The position numbers were made by a program, and so were the translations under genes. A stretch of DNA of 64,000 nucleotides, taken from NCBI RefSeq assembly GCF_000262755.1, contig NZ_AFEU01000002.1:434001-498000 (forward strand), given 5' to 3'. The notes below the pieces were generated by a model, which was not told where the DNA came from, ran no database searches, and saw only the letters and a list, made by a program, of their open reading frames with translations. Source of the DNA: Bacillus methanolicus PB1 (lineage in GTDB: Bacteria > Bacillota > Bacilli > Bacillales > Cytobacillaceae). How positions within the stretch are numbered: the stretch's first letter is position 1; every line of letters begins with the position of its first letter. Below, in pieces: positions 25,193-33,614 of the stretch.

Positions 25193-26371
25193 ATGAGCAA
25201 TAGCAGAATAGCGGCGGTAGACGTTGGAAATGATTCGTTAAAAGCGATTTTTGGAAAATTCGAATATGAATTAAATATTCCGAACGTGATTGCTAGAGAC
25301 ATCGAGGACAGACCTGTTATCGGTATAGAAGAATTAGATAATCAAGATCCTTTGGACGGTATACATATCAAAGTGCACTCCCCTGCTCTAAAAGAAAATA
25401 ACGTTATTTATCGTGTCGGCCATTTAGCTACAAAAAGTGACAATGCTTCTGAATTAGACCCCGGCAGCAGCAAGTCAGCAGAGGATCAAACATTGGTCTT
25501 GCTGTTTGCTTCCCTTGCTTTGGATGCGGTCCGGCCGGAAAATTCCAATATGTTTCCAAAGTCGAAAAATGTCATCGATGCGAATTATACTTTGGGCACC
25601 GGCTTGCCTCTTCGCGAAGTAAAAGAAGGAAGAGATACCGGCTACCGCTCGAAATTATTAGGTTCCGTTCACCAAGTTGAATTTTTAATTACCCCTAAAT
25701 ATCAAGGATTGAAAGTAAATATCAAATTTGATGAAGTGAAAGTGTATCCTGAAGGGTTTGCTGCATTCATTAACCTTGTCATGGATAATAATTTGAATAT
25801 TATCAATAAAGATTTAATTAATAAAAGAATCCTTATCCAAGATATTGGCGGATTATCGACAGATATCGCCGTCATTAAAGACCGAAAAGTGGATGATGAT
25901 AAAGCACAAGGATTTAATCTTGGCGTTTCTGAGGCTTTAGAGGCGATCAGGGAAGAGATTCGCTCACGGCACGGAGTCGAATTGGACAGCCGCCGCGATG
26001 TTGTAGAGATTATTACAAAGAAGAGCGATCGCAATCATATTATGGTAAGGGGCAGCCGTACAAGTGTCCATGATATTACCGACCGAATCCTCCTTGATTT
26101 GGCGAAGAAACAGTATCGACTTTTACGAAATATGTGGCAAAAGAATTCCCAAACCGAGATTTGTTACTTTGTAGGCGGAGGTTCCATTATTTTAAAAGAT
26201 TATATTAAAACGTTAAATAATAATTTAGACGGCTATAATATCGATTTTTTTGAAGATGAAAAAGAAAGCATCTGGATGATGGCGAATGCTTATTATAAAT
26301 TAATTTCTGACTATGTTCGTAGAACGGCAAAAGAGAAAAAGGGAGAGGAACAAAAACCTGTGAAGGCTTAA
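25193..26371 (+). CDS. ParM/StbA-type actin-like segregation ATPase
   Basis: A 392-residue actin-fold protein of the ParM/StbA group. The phosphate-1 loop is DVGND at 10-14, phosphate-2 is QDIGGLSTDIAV around 216-227 and the adenosine motif is FVGGGS at 327-331. These filament-forming ATPases push or pull DNA bound by a partner. GGAGGA precedes the ATG. The downstream gene encodes a ParR-like adaptor 13 bases away, and a phased repeat array lies upstream, so all three parts of a type II partition system appear present. The window otherwise looks chromosomal. Confidence 0.85.
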   Translation: MSNSRIAAVDVGNDSLKAIFGKFEYELNIPNVIARDIEDRPVIGIEELDNQDPLDGIHIKVHSPALKENNVIYRVGHLATKSDNASELDPGSSKSAEDQTLVLLFASLALDAVRPENSNMFPKSKNVIDANYTLGTGLPLREVKEGRDTGYRSKLLGSVHQVEFLITPKYQGLKVNIKFDEVKVYPEGFAAFINLVMDNNLNIINKDLINKRILIQDIGGLSTDIAVIKDRKVDDDKAQGFNLGVSEALEAIREEIRSRHGVELDSRRDVVEIITKKSDRNHIMVRGSRTSVHDITDRILLDLAKKQYRLLRNMWQKNSQTEICYFVGGGSIILKDYIKTLNNNLDGYNIDFFEDEKESIWMMANAYYKLISDYVRRTAKEKKGEEQKPVKA

Positions 26372-26384
26372 ATAAGGTGATATT

Positions 26385-26987
26385 ATGAGCAAATCAGCAT
26401 CAAACGGGATCAAAAGGGGACAAACAATCGCCTTTCGTGTACCTTCGGATACTCCCGACCACATAGTTAAACAGTTGCAGAAATTGAAAGAAACAGAGAA
26501 GCGGAATTTTTCCAGTAAAATTGCTGAATTCGTGATTCAAGGTATCAGCCAGACACTTTCTAAAGAACGGGAAATGATTAGCATTCCTCTTCCGCAGAAG
26601 CTGAGCAAAGTTCAGCGGGACTGGCTCAAACATGAGCATTCAGAAGCTCTGTTAGGGAGTATTCTTTATCACCTGATAAATGATCCGGTTCGTTCCACCG
26701 CTCTTCTTGCGGCGTTAAACAGCAAAGCCACCGATATCGATGAGGCCCTCTATTTGCAAGAAGAACCAATGGCTGATTCCGATTTTGACGAACGTTTGGA
26801 GGAACCTGTGAATCAATCACTTGATGAATCGAATGAAACTCTAAATGAAATAGAAGACGATTTAGCTAATTTTAGTTGGGACAGTGCAAAATCACAGCAA
26901 AGCATTGAGGAAGAAAAGAAAGAAGAGGAAGAGGTAGACGACCTTGACAGCCTGCTTGGAGGATTTCTTGAGCAGATGAATAAGTGA
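26385..26987 (+). CDS. ParR-like DNA-binding adaptor of the actin-like system
   Basis: A 200-residue protein. The N-terminal 60 residues fit a ribbon-helix-helix DNA-binding fold: a beta strand QTIAFRVP at 13-20, then two helices ending KIAEFVIQGI. A middle helical domain follows, then an acidic low-complexity linker and a short hydrophobic-acidic C-terminal tail (DDLDSLLGGFLEQMNK), a layout like ParR proteins that bind ParM filaments with their C-terminus. It has no close family I can name, and assignment rests on position and architecture. A terminator follows. Confidence 0.65.
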   Translation: MSKSASNGIKRGQTIAFRVPSDTPDHIVKQLQKLKETEKRNFSSKIAEFVIQGISQTLSKEREMISIPLPQKLSKVQRDWLKHEHSEALLGSILYHLINDPVRSTALLAALNSKATDIDEALYLQEEPMADSDFDERLEEPVNQSLDESNETLNEIEDDLANFSWDSAKSQQSIEEEKKEEEEVDDLDSLLGGFLEQMNK

Positions 26988-26996
26988 ATTGTTAAG

Positions 26997-27028
26997 CCAA
27001 AGATCTCTTAATGGTCTTTGGTTTTTAT
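26997..27028 (+). terminator. Terminator of the ParM/ParR operon
   Basis: CCAAAGA at 26997-27003 pairs with TCTTTGG at 27015-27021, followed by TTTTT. It cleanly ends the two-gene operon. Confidence 0.75.
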
Positions 27029-27162
27029 TTTTATCAGGCTTCACATGAAACGCTTTGGACATGATTCACCTGCCGGAGTTCACGCAAGAAACTTTATGTG
27101 TTGCAGGACGAAAAAGAGGAAACGATAGTAACGAGAAACAATGAATGAAAGGCGGGGATCAC

Positions 27163-28056
27163 GTGATTTATGATTGTTTAATCATCGGCGGGGGAATTGC
27201 CGGTCTGCAAAGCTCAATCCTGCTCGGAAGATACGATCACAATGTGCTTGTTATTGACTCTAACGATGGACGTTCCAATATATGCAATGGCTATCACAAT
27301 ATATTAGGGTGGCCTGACGGGATCAGCGGCCCGGAGCTGAGGAATATTGGCAAAAAGCAGGCCGAAAGTTTTGGAGTCAATTTTGTTGATGATAAAATTG
27401 AAAAAGCTGAATCGATTGATGGAAATTTTGTACTTAGCGGCAAGGATGGGAGCAAATACACCGGAAAAAGGCTTTTGATTACAACCGGGGTGATGGATCG
27501 GATTCCAAATTTTCCGGAGCTTTTTCCATGTCTTGGCTTAAGTGTGTTTGTTTGTCCGGACTGTGATGGATATGAGGTCAAAAATAAACGAACAATTGTA
27601 TTGGGATCGGGAAACCCTGGCGCTAATATGGCATTGACGCTATATTATTGGACGAAGGAGCTTATTTATATTAATCATGAGCAAGCCGAAGTAGATGAAA
27701 AGGTTTTAGAAAAGTTAAAAGTAAAAAATATTGAGTATATAAATGTTCCTATTCAAGAAGTGATGGCAGATGGGGAGAATTTTCAGGGAGTAAAGCTGGC
27801 AAACGGGGAAAATGTCATGAGCACTCGAGCATTTATTGCTTTTGGCGGAAAAGAGGTGCGGTCAGATCTGGCAAGACAGCTCGGAGTAGAAGTCCTTGAA
27901 AACAAGCATATTCTTGTCGATTCGAGAACAAAAATGACGAACATCCAAAACGTTTGGGCGGCGGGAGATGTAGTTGCCCATTCCGAGAAAGCAGTAATTG
28001 CCATGGGAGAAGGAGCTCAGGCAGCCATTTGGATTCATAAAAGTTTATTGAATTGA
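27163..28056 (+). CDS. Thioredoxin reductase-like FAD/NAD(P) oxidoreductase
   Basis: About 297 residues with the two-dinucleotide-fold architecture of thioredoxin reductases: an FAD motif LIIGGGIAGLQSS at the N-terminus, an NAD(P) motif LGSGNPGANMA in the middle, and VWAAGDV near the end. The redox pair is CPDC in VCPDCDGYE, close to the CxTC of classical TrxB but different in the middle. That suggests a disulfide reductase for another partner. The GTG at 27163 follows AAAGGCGGGG; an ATG at 27145 has no site before it. It stands alone and is followed by repeat array F1. Confidence 0.82.
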   Translation: MIYDCLIIGGGIAGLQSSILLGRYDHNVLVIDSNDGRSNICNGYHNILGWPDGISGPELRNIGKKQAESFGVNFVDDKIEKAESIDGNFVLSGKDGSKYTGKRLLITTGVMDRIPNFPELFPCLGLSVFVCPDCDGYEVKNKRTIVLGSGNPGANMALTLYYWTKELIYINHEQAEVDEKVLEKLKVKNIEYINVPIQEVMADGENFQGVKLANGENVMSTRAFIAFGGKEVRSDLARQLGVEVLENKHILVDSRTKMTNIQNVWAAGDVVAHSEKAVIAMGEGAQAAIWIHKSLLN

Positions 28057-28057
28057 C

Positions 28058-28180
28058 ACTTTAAAGCGTTAATGCAATGAGGGACAGGCCCGCACCACTT
28101 TAAAGCGTTAATGGAGTGCGGGCCAGACCCGCGCTGCTTTAAAGCGTTAACGCATTGAGGGTCTTGCCCGCGCTGCTTTA
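28058..28180. repeat. Composite palindromic repeat array F1
   Basis: Three units of about 40 bases alternate an AT-rich palindrome (TTTAAAGCGTTAA) and a GC-rich palindrome (GGGCCAGACCC or GGGACAGGCCC). The same design recurs at four other loci. It starts right after the flavoprotein stop. Confidence 0.8.
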
Positions 28181-28421
28181 TGCAATTGACAACCCTTCTA
28201 TGGTTGGAAAAATTGTCCGTGAGGGCGATGTTTACTTTCGCTGTCATGAAATTAAAGAAATTGGCAAACTGGACATGGAAAAGACTATGCCCAGCCTAAT
28301 ATAAGGATAAAATGCCTATAAATATAGGAAGAAATAGACAAACCCAAACTCAAATGGAGAATTTAAGTTTGGGTTTGTCGACAGTCTGGAATTGACGAGA
28401 GAATCTCGTAATTCTTTTGTG
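28181..28421. pseudogene. Short gene remnant of unknown family
   Basis: From about 28200 to 28304 an open frame of 34 codons (ATG-GTT-GGA to TAA) has gene-like composition and continues upstream in frame for a few codons, but has no ribosome site. It looks like the tail of a lost gene. I do not recognise it. The rest of the stretch up to the Uma2 gene holds nothing clear, except a short inverted repeat around 28345-28380. Confidence 0.3.
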
Positions 28422-28979
28422 TTATAGAATATTTTTTAAATTTAGTGTAAAGTCTTTAAAAAGAAAAGATTGTAAGGAACTATCTTCTCCGAATACCTCT
28501 CTTTGAGTAAAATGGTTCTCCACTAAACCATATACTTCTATTGTCTTATGAATCGGATCCACCATCCAGTATTCTTTTACCCCGTACTTTTCATACAGCT
28601 TGAACTTTTCATTTCGATCTTTTAAAGCGGTAGATGGTGATAGAACTTCTACCACTAAACCAGGAGCACCTTTGCATCCTTTTTCATCTATTTGTTTTGG
28701 ATTACAAATGACAGATATATCAGGTTGAACAACAGTATCAGGATTGTTATAGTCTTCTGTTTCACTTAATCGTACATCAAATGGAGAAATAAAGGCTTCA
28801 CAAGTTCCTTTACTTAAATAAGAACTTAGAGCAACATATAATTGTCCGACTATCCTCTGATGCTGTGTAGAGGGTGCTGGTGACATGTTATAGGGAATAC
28901 CGTTTATTAACTCCCATCTTCCTTCCCATTCACAATAATCTTGATAAGTGTATCGTTTTCTTGGCTCTGGAGTTTTCAT
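28422..28979 (-). CDS. Uma2-family (DUF820) putative restriction-like nuclease
   Basis: A 185-residue Uma2-family protein. The PD-(D/E)xK-like core is recognisable: PDTVVQPDISVIC carries the Asp, followed by GAPGLVVEVLSPSTALKDRNEKFKLYEKYGVKEYWMVDP in which the Glu and Lys of the site lie (EVLSPST, and KLYEKYGVKEYW). Uma2 proteins are abundant in cyanobacteria and Firmicutes and have a nuclease-like fold, but their role is not known. GGGGGA precedes the ATG. It is a stand-alone gene. Confidence 0.85.
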   Translation of the reverse strand: MKTPEPRKRYTYQDYCEWEGRWELINGIPYNMSPAPSTQHQRIVGQLYVALSSYLSKGTCEAFISPFDVRLSETEDYNNPDTVVQPDISVICNPKQIDEKGCKGAPGLVVEVLSPSTALKDRNEKFKLYEKYGVKEYWMVDPIHKTIEVYGLVENHFTQREVFGEDSSLQSFLFKDFTLNLKNIL

Positions 28980-29097
28980 GCTTATCCCCCACTCAATGTT
29001 CTCACCTTTTCCTTATGTTATCACCATTTCTCCGCCGAAGGAAGCCCCAACTTTAGTCATTGGGTAGTTGACATTTATTTGGTGAAAAGTAGAAGAA

Positions 29098-29125
29098 ATG
29101 CCCCTTTCGAAAGAGGCATTTAACA
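29098..29125. terminator. Small hairpin after the Rieske gene region
   Basis: AAATGCCcctttcgaaagaGGCATTT forms a strong stem (28980-29193 has no gene). It may stop transcription from the minus-strand Rieske flavoprotein gene. Confidence 0.45.
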
Positions 29126-29193
29126 GCTCAAATAGCATCCTGTTACCGTTTAGCTGCACTTTTTTTCATCTAATACACGCGTCAATATAGATG

Positions 29194-30735
29194 CTATTGA
29201 TTTTCGATTTGTTTTAGAGGAACTTCCGCAGGACCTTCGACTACTTCTCCTTTATAAGAATAACGCGAGCCATGGCAAGGACAGTCCCATGTTCGTTCCC
29301 CATTATTCCATTCCAATTCACAGCCCATGTGCCTACATGTTGTATCTACAATATACAACTTGCCTTCTTCGTCTTTATAAGCTCCGGCGCGTTTGCCATT
29401 AACAGTCACAGCCGCTCCTTCATCAGTACCTAATTCTTCAGGATATTTTGCAGGGTGTTCAAGTTTGCCTTCAATGAGATCTTTTGCAACCTGTAAATTT
29501 TGTGAGATAACTTTCTTTAAGCTTGGATCAGCATTAAATCTGGATGGCGTAAACAAGTCTTCATAACGGTTTTCTTTATTTAAGATAAGATCTGTAATCA
29601 ACATGGCAGCTGCCGTTCCGTTTGTCATTCCCCATTTGCGGTAACCGGATGCAACGTATATATTTGGATTGTTTGAGGAAATCGGTCCGATATATGGAAC
29701 TTTGTCCAATGTAGTTAAATCCTGGGCAGACCATCTGTAGGGGATTTCCTTTATGCCGAATGTTTCTTCGGCAAATGCTTCAAGAGCTTCATAATGTTTC
29801 ATTGTATTAAAGGCATGTCCGGTTTTATGTCTTTCGCCGCTAAATAAGATAAGCTTTTCCCCGTCTATTTCTGCATAACGAAGAGACCGGGTCGGCTGTT
29901 CAGCATTAATATACATTCCGCCTGAATACTCTTTCTCTGTTTTTACCGCGAGTACATATGAACGTTCGGCATACATCCTCGCAAAATATGCACCGGTTTT
30001 ATCAAAGAATGGGAAATGGGAAGCGATGATGACACTCCGGCATGTGATCTTATGGCCGTCTCTTGTCGTGACAACGGGATGTTCGCCTTTTTCGATATCA
30101 ACGGCTGTTGTATTCTCGTATATGCTGCAGCCGTTTTGGGATAGATATTCCACAAGCCCGGATAAGTATTTCAAAGGATGAAATTGTGCTTGTTTTTTCA
30201 TGACAATTGCAGCCTTCATTTTTACCGGAATGGGAATTTCAGATAGGAATTCGACGTCAATCCCCAGTTTTTCATAAGCTTTCAATTCATTGATGATTTT
30301 TTGCGTGTAGTTGCTCGAGTTTGTATAAACATAGGCATCCTCTTCATTTAAATCACAATCAATTTGCCGATCTTTTACTGTATTCTTTATAAATGTCAGT
30401 GCATCTATGCTTGCTTGATAGTAAAGCTTAGCTTTCTCTTCCCCAAAGTGGCTGATCAATTCATCATAAATCAAGCCGTGCTGGGCAGTGATTTTTGCAG
30501 TTGTATGTCCGGTCGTTCCGTTTAAAATATTCCCCGCATCCAGGAGGGCAACTTGAAGCCCCTCTTTTACCAGTAAATAAGCGGCAGTGATCCCGGTTAT
30601 TCCGCCTCCGACAATGACGACATCCGCTTCTCTGTCGCCCGTCAGTTTTTCAAACGACGGAAGATTGGCAGAATTCCTCCAATACGGTTCGGGAAACTGA
30701 GGCATTTTTTTGCTAACTTTGTCATTTTCAGCCAT
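29194..30735 (-). CDS. FAD-dependent oxidoreductase with C-terminal Rieske domain
   Basis: A 513-residue two-domain enzyme. Residues 35-400 form a DAO-type FAD domain (VVIVGGGITGITAAYLL near the start, then KVPYIGPI and SGYRKWGMTNGTAAA). Residues 430-513 form a Rieske [2Fe-2S] domain with CRHMGC and CPCHGSRY supplying Cys and His ligands. The architecture matches B. subtilis YhfW; the substrate is not known. AAGGAGG lies before the ATG at 30735, and a longer upstream reading is excluded by that site. Confidence 0.87.
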   Translation of the reverse strand: MAENDKVSKKMPQFPEPYWRNSANLPSFEKLTGDREADVVIVGGGITGITAAYLLVKEGLQVALLDAGNILNGTTGHTTAKITAQHGLIYDELISHFGEEKAKLYYQASIDALTFIKNTVKDRQIDCDLNEEDAYVYTNSSNYTQKIINELKAYEKLGIDVEFLSEIPIPVKMKAAIVMKKQAQFHPLKYLSGLVEYLSQNGCSIYENTTAVDIEKGEHPVVTTRDGHKITCRSVIIASHFPFFDKTGAYFARMYAERSYVLAVKTEKEYSGGMYINAEQPTRSLRYAEIDGEKLILFSGERHKTGHAFNTMKHYEALEAFAEETFGIKEIPYRWSAQDLTTLDKVPYIGPISSNNPNIYVASGYRKWGMTNGTAAAMLITDLILNKENRYEDLFTPSRFNADPSLKKVISQNLQVAKDLIEGKLEHPAKYPEELGTDEGAAVTVNGKRAGAYKDEEGKLYIVDTTCRHMGCELEWNNGERTWDCPCHGSRYSYKGEVVEGPAEVPLKQIENQ

Positions 30736-30867
30736 TCTTCTACCTCCTTTAGAATCGGTATTCCTGTATTTTCTTCCACGCAATAAGTCAATGTGAACAA
30801 AGTGCCCACTCTGTTACCACTATTTCCCTTGAGCAAGAAAGTTATTCATTTAACATCGGGCTTTATT

Positions 30868-30935
30868 GCTTTAAAGCATCGCGGGCCAGACCCTCACCAC
30901 ATTAACGCTTTAAAGCGTTGTAAGGGCCAGACCCC
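30868..30935. repeat. Composite palindromic repeat array F2
   Basis: GCGGGCCAGACCCTCACCAC, then ATTAACGCTTTAAAGCG, then GGGCCAGACCCC: about one and a half units of the F design. It lies upstream of the ybaK start. Confidence 0.7.
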
Positions 30936-31002
30936 TTTTTTTGAAATCGTTCATTCAAGTGCTAAAATAAATTTAGATAACAAGCAAGGGAGCAGCGAAA
31001 GA

Positions 31003-31479
31003 ATGGCACAGATAAAAACGAATGCGATGCGAATTCTTGACGCAAAGAAAATTCATTACCAAACTATTACATACGACAATAAGGATGGAAAAATTGACGG
31101 GGTTTCCGTCGCGGAAAAAATAAATAAAGACCCGAGGCAGGTTTTTAAAACGCTGGTAGCGCAAGGAATAAGCAAGGAAGTATATGTATTCATCATCCCG
31201 GTCGCGGAAGAACTGGATTTGAAAAAAGCGGCAAAAGCCGCCGGGGAAAAGAAAGTAGATCTCATTCCTGTAAAAGATATTCAAAAATTAACAGGTTATA
31301 TCAGAGGCGGCTGTTCTCCTGTCGGCATGAAAAAGCAGTACAAAACATTTCTCGAAGAAACAGCCTCTGAATGGGAAACGATTGTTGTTAGCGCCGGGAA
31401 AATCGGTGTGCAAATGGAACTAGCAGTCGACGATCTTTTAACAGTGACGGAAGGGGTATTAGCAGATTTAATTAAATAA
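31003..31479 (+). CDS. ybaK: Cys-tRNA(Pro) deacylase YbaK/EbsC-like
   Basis: A 158-residue protein of the YbaK family. The substrate-pocket region is VFKTLVAQGISKEVYVFIIPV with the conserved Lys of the FKTL motif, and GYIRGGCSPVGMKK is another family signature. YbaK hydrolyses Cys mischarged on tRNA-Pro. The ATG at 31003 follows AAGGGAG. A longer in-frame reading upstream passes through the repeat array F2 and is unlikely. Confidence 0.9.
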   Translation: MAQIKTNAMRILDAKKIHYQTITYDNKDGKIDGVSVAEKINKDPRQVFKTLVAQGISKEVYVFIIPVAEELDLKKAAKAAGEKKVDLIPVKDIQKLTGYIRGGCSPVGMKKQYKTFLEETASEWETIVVSAGKIGVQMELAVDDLLTVTEGVLADLIK

Positions 31480-31665
31480 AGATCGCCATGCCTGTAAAAG
31501 GTGTGGGTTTTTTCAACATTTTAAAACAAATAGAGTGCTGATGATACAAAAAACGAAAACAAATGTCAATTTCTGATGCATATTGCGATCAATGATATAA
31601 TAAAAGGTACAATATACGACTGACTTCTTTTTATTGATTTGCAATAATTAATTGGAGTGTTTCTT

Positions 31666-31995
31666 ATGTCATTAAATGGACAAGGAATAAAATTTGCTAA
31701 ATCGTCTGTTTCAGCTAGGGTAAAAAAGGGCAAATTGGTTAAAAATCGAACATTCTCTCGTGCATATAAGAAAAGAAATAGAATTGAAAGTCATTTTATG
31801 AGGGGAGGATTAACTTCTTTGTCAAAAAATCCTTTTTTTGATTTGAATGAAGGAATGAAACAGGTAAAAGGTACAATGGCAATTGAAGGATTTTATTTAC
31901 GAGCTGAAGAAGAGGAGCTAATAAAAGCAAAAACATTAGGTTTGATTTCTGAAGAGGAATTTCTTAGAAAGGTTCTAGAACTATCGTATGAGTGA
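31666..31995 (+). CDS. Fic antitoxin, VbhA-like inhibitory-helix protein
   Basis: A 109-residue protein directly upstream of, and overlapping by eight bases, the Fic gene. The inhibitory motif of class I Fic antitoxins, [S/T]xxxE[G/N], is present as T70-MAI-E74-G75; this Glu blocks ATP gamma-phosphate placement in the partner. The N-terminal 45 residues are strongly basic (KKGKLVKNR, KKRNR), unlike the compact three-helix VbhA fold, and could bind DNA or RNA. The ATG at 31666 follows GGAG. No close family can be named beyond this motif. Confidence 0.72.
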   Translation: MSLNGQGIKFAKSSVSARVKKGKLVKNRTFSRAYKKRNRIESHFMRGGLTSLSKNPFFDLNEGMKQVKGTMAIEGFYLRAEEEELIKAKTLGLISEEEFLRKVLELSYE

Positions 31996-32620
31996 TCGAT
32001 ATGTATATCCTGGAACCAATGTTTTAAAAAATAAGCTGCATGTTAAAGAACAAGATCGGCTTCACAAAATCGAACGTATTCTTACCGGAAGAAGATTGTT
32101 AGAACTTTTTGAAAATCCTATTATTGGGAACTTTGATTTATTACATTTACAAGCGATTCACCGTTATATTTTTCAGGATTTGTATGATTGGGCAGGAGAG
32201 ATAAGGGTAGTTGATATATCAAAAGGGAACCTTTTTGCACGGCATATGGTATTGAGCACGTATTTTAGAGAATATGTGGAAATACCATTAAGAAATGAAA
32301 GCTATTTAAAATATATTGATAATAAAACTGATTTTGCTACAAGGCTAGCGTACTATTTTGACCATGTGAATGCGGCTCATCCCTTTAGGGAAGGAAACGG
32401 AAGAACACAGAGAGAATTTTTTAGGATACTAGCACTGAGCAATGGTTTTTTATTGGACTGGTCTAAGGCCAGCTCTGAAGAAATGATAGATGCCTCTATT
32501 AAAGCTTTAGAAGATTTAAATCTTAAGAATCTGGAAAAATTAATTTTCAAATGTATTCAAAATGAAACACCTGATGCTAACTTAATTAAGGCATATAATA
32601 CTCTAAAAGAAAAAGGCTGA
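31988..32620 (+). CDS. Fic-domain AMPylating toxin
   Basis: A 210-residue Fic-family protein with the full catalytic motif HPFREGNGRTQ at 131-141 (His131, Glu135 in the metal position, Gly-Asn-Gly and Arg139). FicT-type enzymes add AMP, or other nucleotides, to hydroxyls on targets such as gyrase and topoisomerase IV. The N-terminus has no built-in inhibitory helix, so the separate antitoxin gene in front makes it a class I system. A terminator follows. Length and motif are intact. Confidence 0.88.
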   Translation: MSDRYVYPGTNVLKNKLHVKEQDRLHKIERILTGRRLLELFENPIIGNFDLLHLQAIHRYIFQDLYDWAGEIRVVDISKGNLFARHMVLSTYFREYVEIPLRNESYLKYIDNKTDFATRLAYYFDHVNAAHPFREGNGRTQREFFRILALSNGFLLDWSKASSEEMIDASIKALEDLNLKNLEKLIFKCIQNETPDANLIKAYNTLKEKG

Positions 32621-32655
32621 TATAACAGGATAAAAACCTAATATCAGTCTTTTTT
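32614..32655 (+). terminator. Terminator of the Fic operon
   Basis: GGCTGATAT at 32614 pairs with ATATCAGTC at about 32640, followed by TTTTTTG. It overlaps the last codons of the Fic gene. Confidence 0.65.
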
Positions 32656-32829
32656 GTTTTTGCAAAAATATTACAGATTTTCTAATTGTCTTATAGGTAC
32701 TCACCAACTTACGGAGAACATTACAGATGAGTTTAAGAAACTGGATGAAATAACTGTTTAATACTTTTTTCACCATAATAGATGTTTTGCATACATTACA
32801 AAGTAAGCCATTTGAAAGGGGATTATCAA

Positions 32830-33552
32830 TTGAATTTTTATCCATATTTCCCGACAGTTTTTCCGAATTTCTCAGTTCAAGACGGATTTCGCCAATTTAA
32901 TATTCTGCCAGTACCCGGCAGTCATCAAGGGTATTCACCGGTCCCGGCTTACGGCAGTGACGGATCTCCTTCCGACGATTTCAGAAGTTATCCGTACCCC
33001 GGAGGCCAGCAGGGATATCCGACAGCCCCGCAGTTCGGCACCCCTGGATTTCCTTCCGGCAATTTCGGAAGTTATCCGTACCCCGGAGGCCAGCAGGGAT
33101 ATCCGACAGCCCCGCAGTTCGGCACCCCTGGATTTCCTTCCGGCAATTTCGGAAGTTATCCGTACCCCGGAGGCCAACAGGGATATCCGACAGCCCCGCC
33201 GTTTGGTACTCCCGGATCTCCTTCTGATGATTTCGGAGGTTCTCCATTCCCGGGCGGCCAGCAAACAGGAGGTTCTCCATTCCCGGGCAGCCAGCAAACA
33301 GGAGGAGCGCCGACATCGCCTCCGCCTTCGTTTACTCCCCAGCAGTCAGTTTCCCTTCAGGCAGTCGACCCAGGAGCGATAAGGGGCTGTTTATACCGTT
33401 ATACTTATATTTGGTTAGATAACGGCCGCAGTTTCTGGTTTTATCCAACTTATGTCGGCAGAACATCTGTTTCGGGTTTTCGCTGGAGAGGCAACAGATG
33501 GGTGTATTACGGAACAGACTTGCAAAGAATCCGTTCGTTTCAGTGTTTCTAG
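32830..33552 (+). CDS. Gly/Pro/Tyr-rich tandem-repeat protein
   Basis: A 240-residue protein of no family I recognise. Residues 40-135 hold near-identical 28-residue repeats (an 84 bp DNA repeat) rich in Gly, Pro, Tyr and Gln with the phrase YPYPGGQQGYPTAP, then shorter GGSPFPG-QQT repeats. The last 60 residues form a conserved-looking domain with many Trp/Tyr and two Cys (RGCLYRYTYIW to SFQCF). No signal peptide or membrane segment is visible. The TTG start follows AAGGGGAT. The composition resembles spore coat or adhesive proteins, and gerQ in this genome has similar GYPYP tracts, but function is a guess. Confidence 0.7.
   Translation: MNFYPYFPTVFPNFSVQDGFRQFNILPVPGSHQGYSPVPAYGSDGSPSDDFRSYPYPGGQQGYPTAPQFGTPGFPSGNFGSYPYPGGQQGYPTAPQFGTPGFPSGNFGSYPYPGGQQGYPTAPPFGTPGSPSDDFGGSPFPGGQQTGGSPFPGSQQTGGAPTSPPPSFTPQQSVSLQAVDPGAIRGCLYRYTYIWLDNGRSFWFYPTYVGRTSVSGFRWRGNRWVYYGTDLQRIRSFQCF
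32986..33237 (+). repeat. 84 bp tandem repeats within the Gly/Pro/Tyr gene
   Basis: Three copies of an 84-base unit beginning about AGTTATCCGTACCCCGGAGG, the first two nearly identical and the third diverging in the last third. Near identity suggests recent expansion or ongoing homogenisation. Confidence 0.8.
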
Positions 33553-33581
33553 AAGAGAAAAGAAGAAAAGTACCTGTGCGC

Positions 33582-33614
33582 AAGAGGGGCTGCCCCGGTT
33601 CAGCCCCTCTTTTT
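33582..33614. terminator. Bidirectional terminator after the repeat protein
   Basis: AGAGGGGCTG pairs with CAGCCCCTCT across a short loop, with a T-run. It separates the repeat protein from the convergent ABC exporter operon. Confidence 0.8.

Noticed and set aside
30793-31002. N-terminal extension of YbaK through repeat array F2
   Set aside because: The ATG at 31003 gives the usual YbaK length; the extension is repeat sequence.
32935-33382. Long frames on both strands across the Gly/Pro/Tyr repeats
   Set aside because: They are by-products of the 84 bp repeat, which keeps several frames open.
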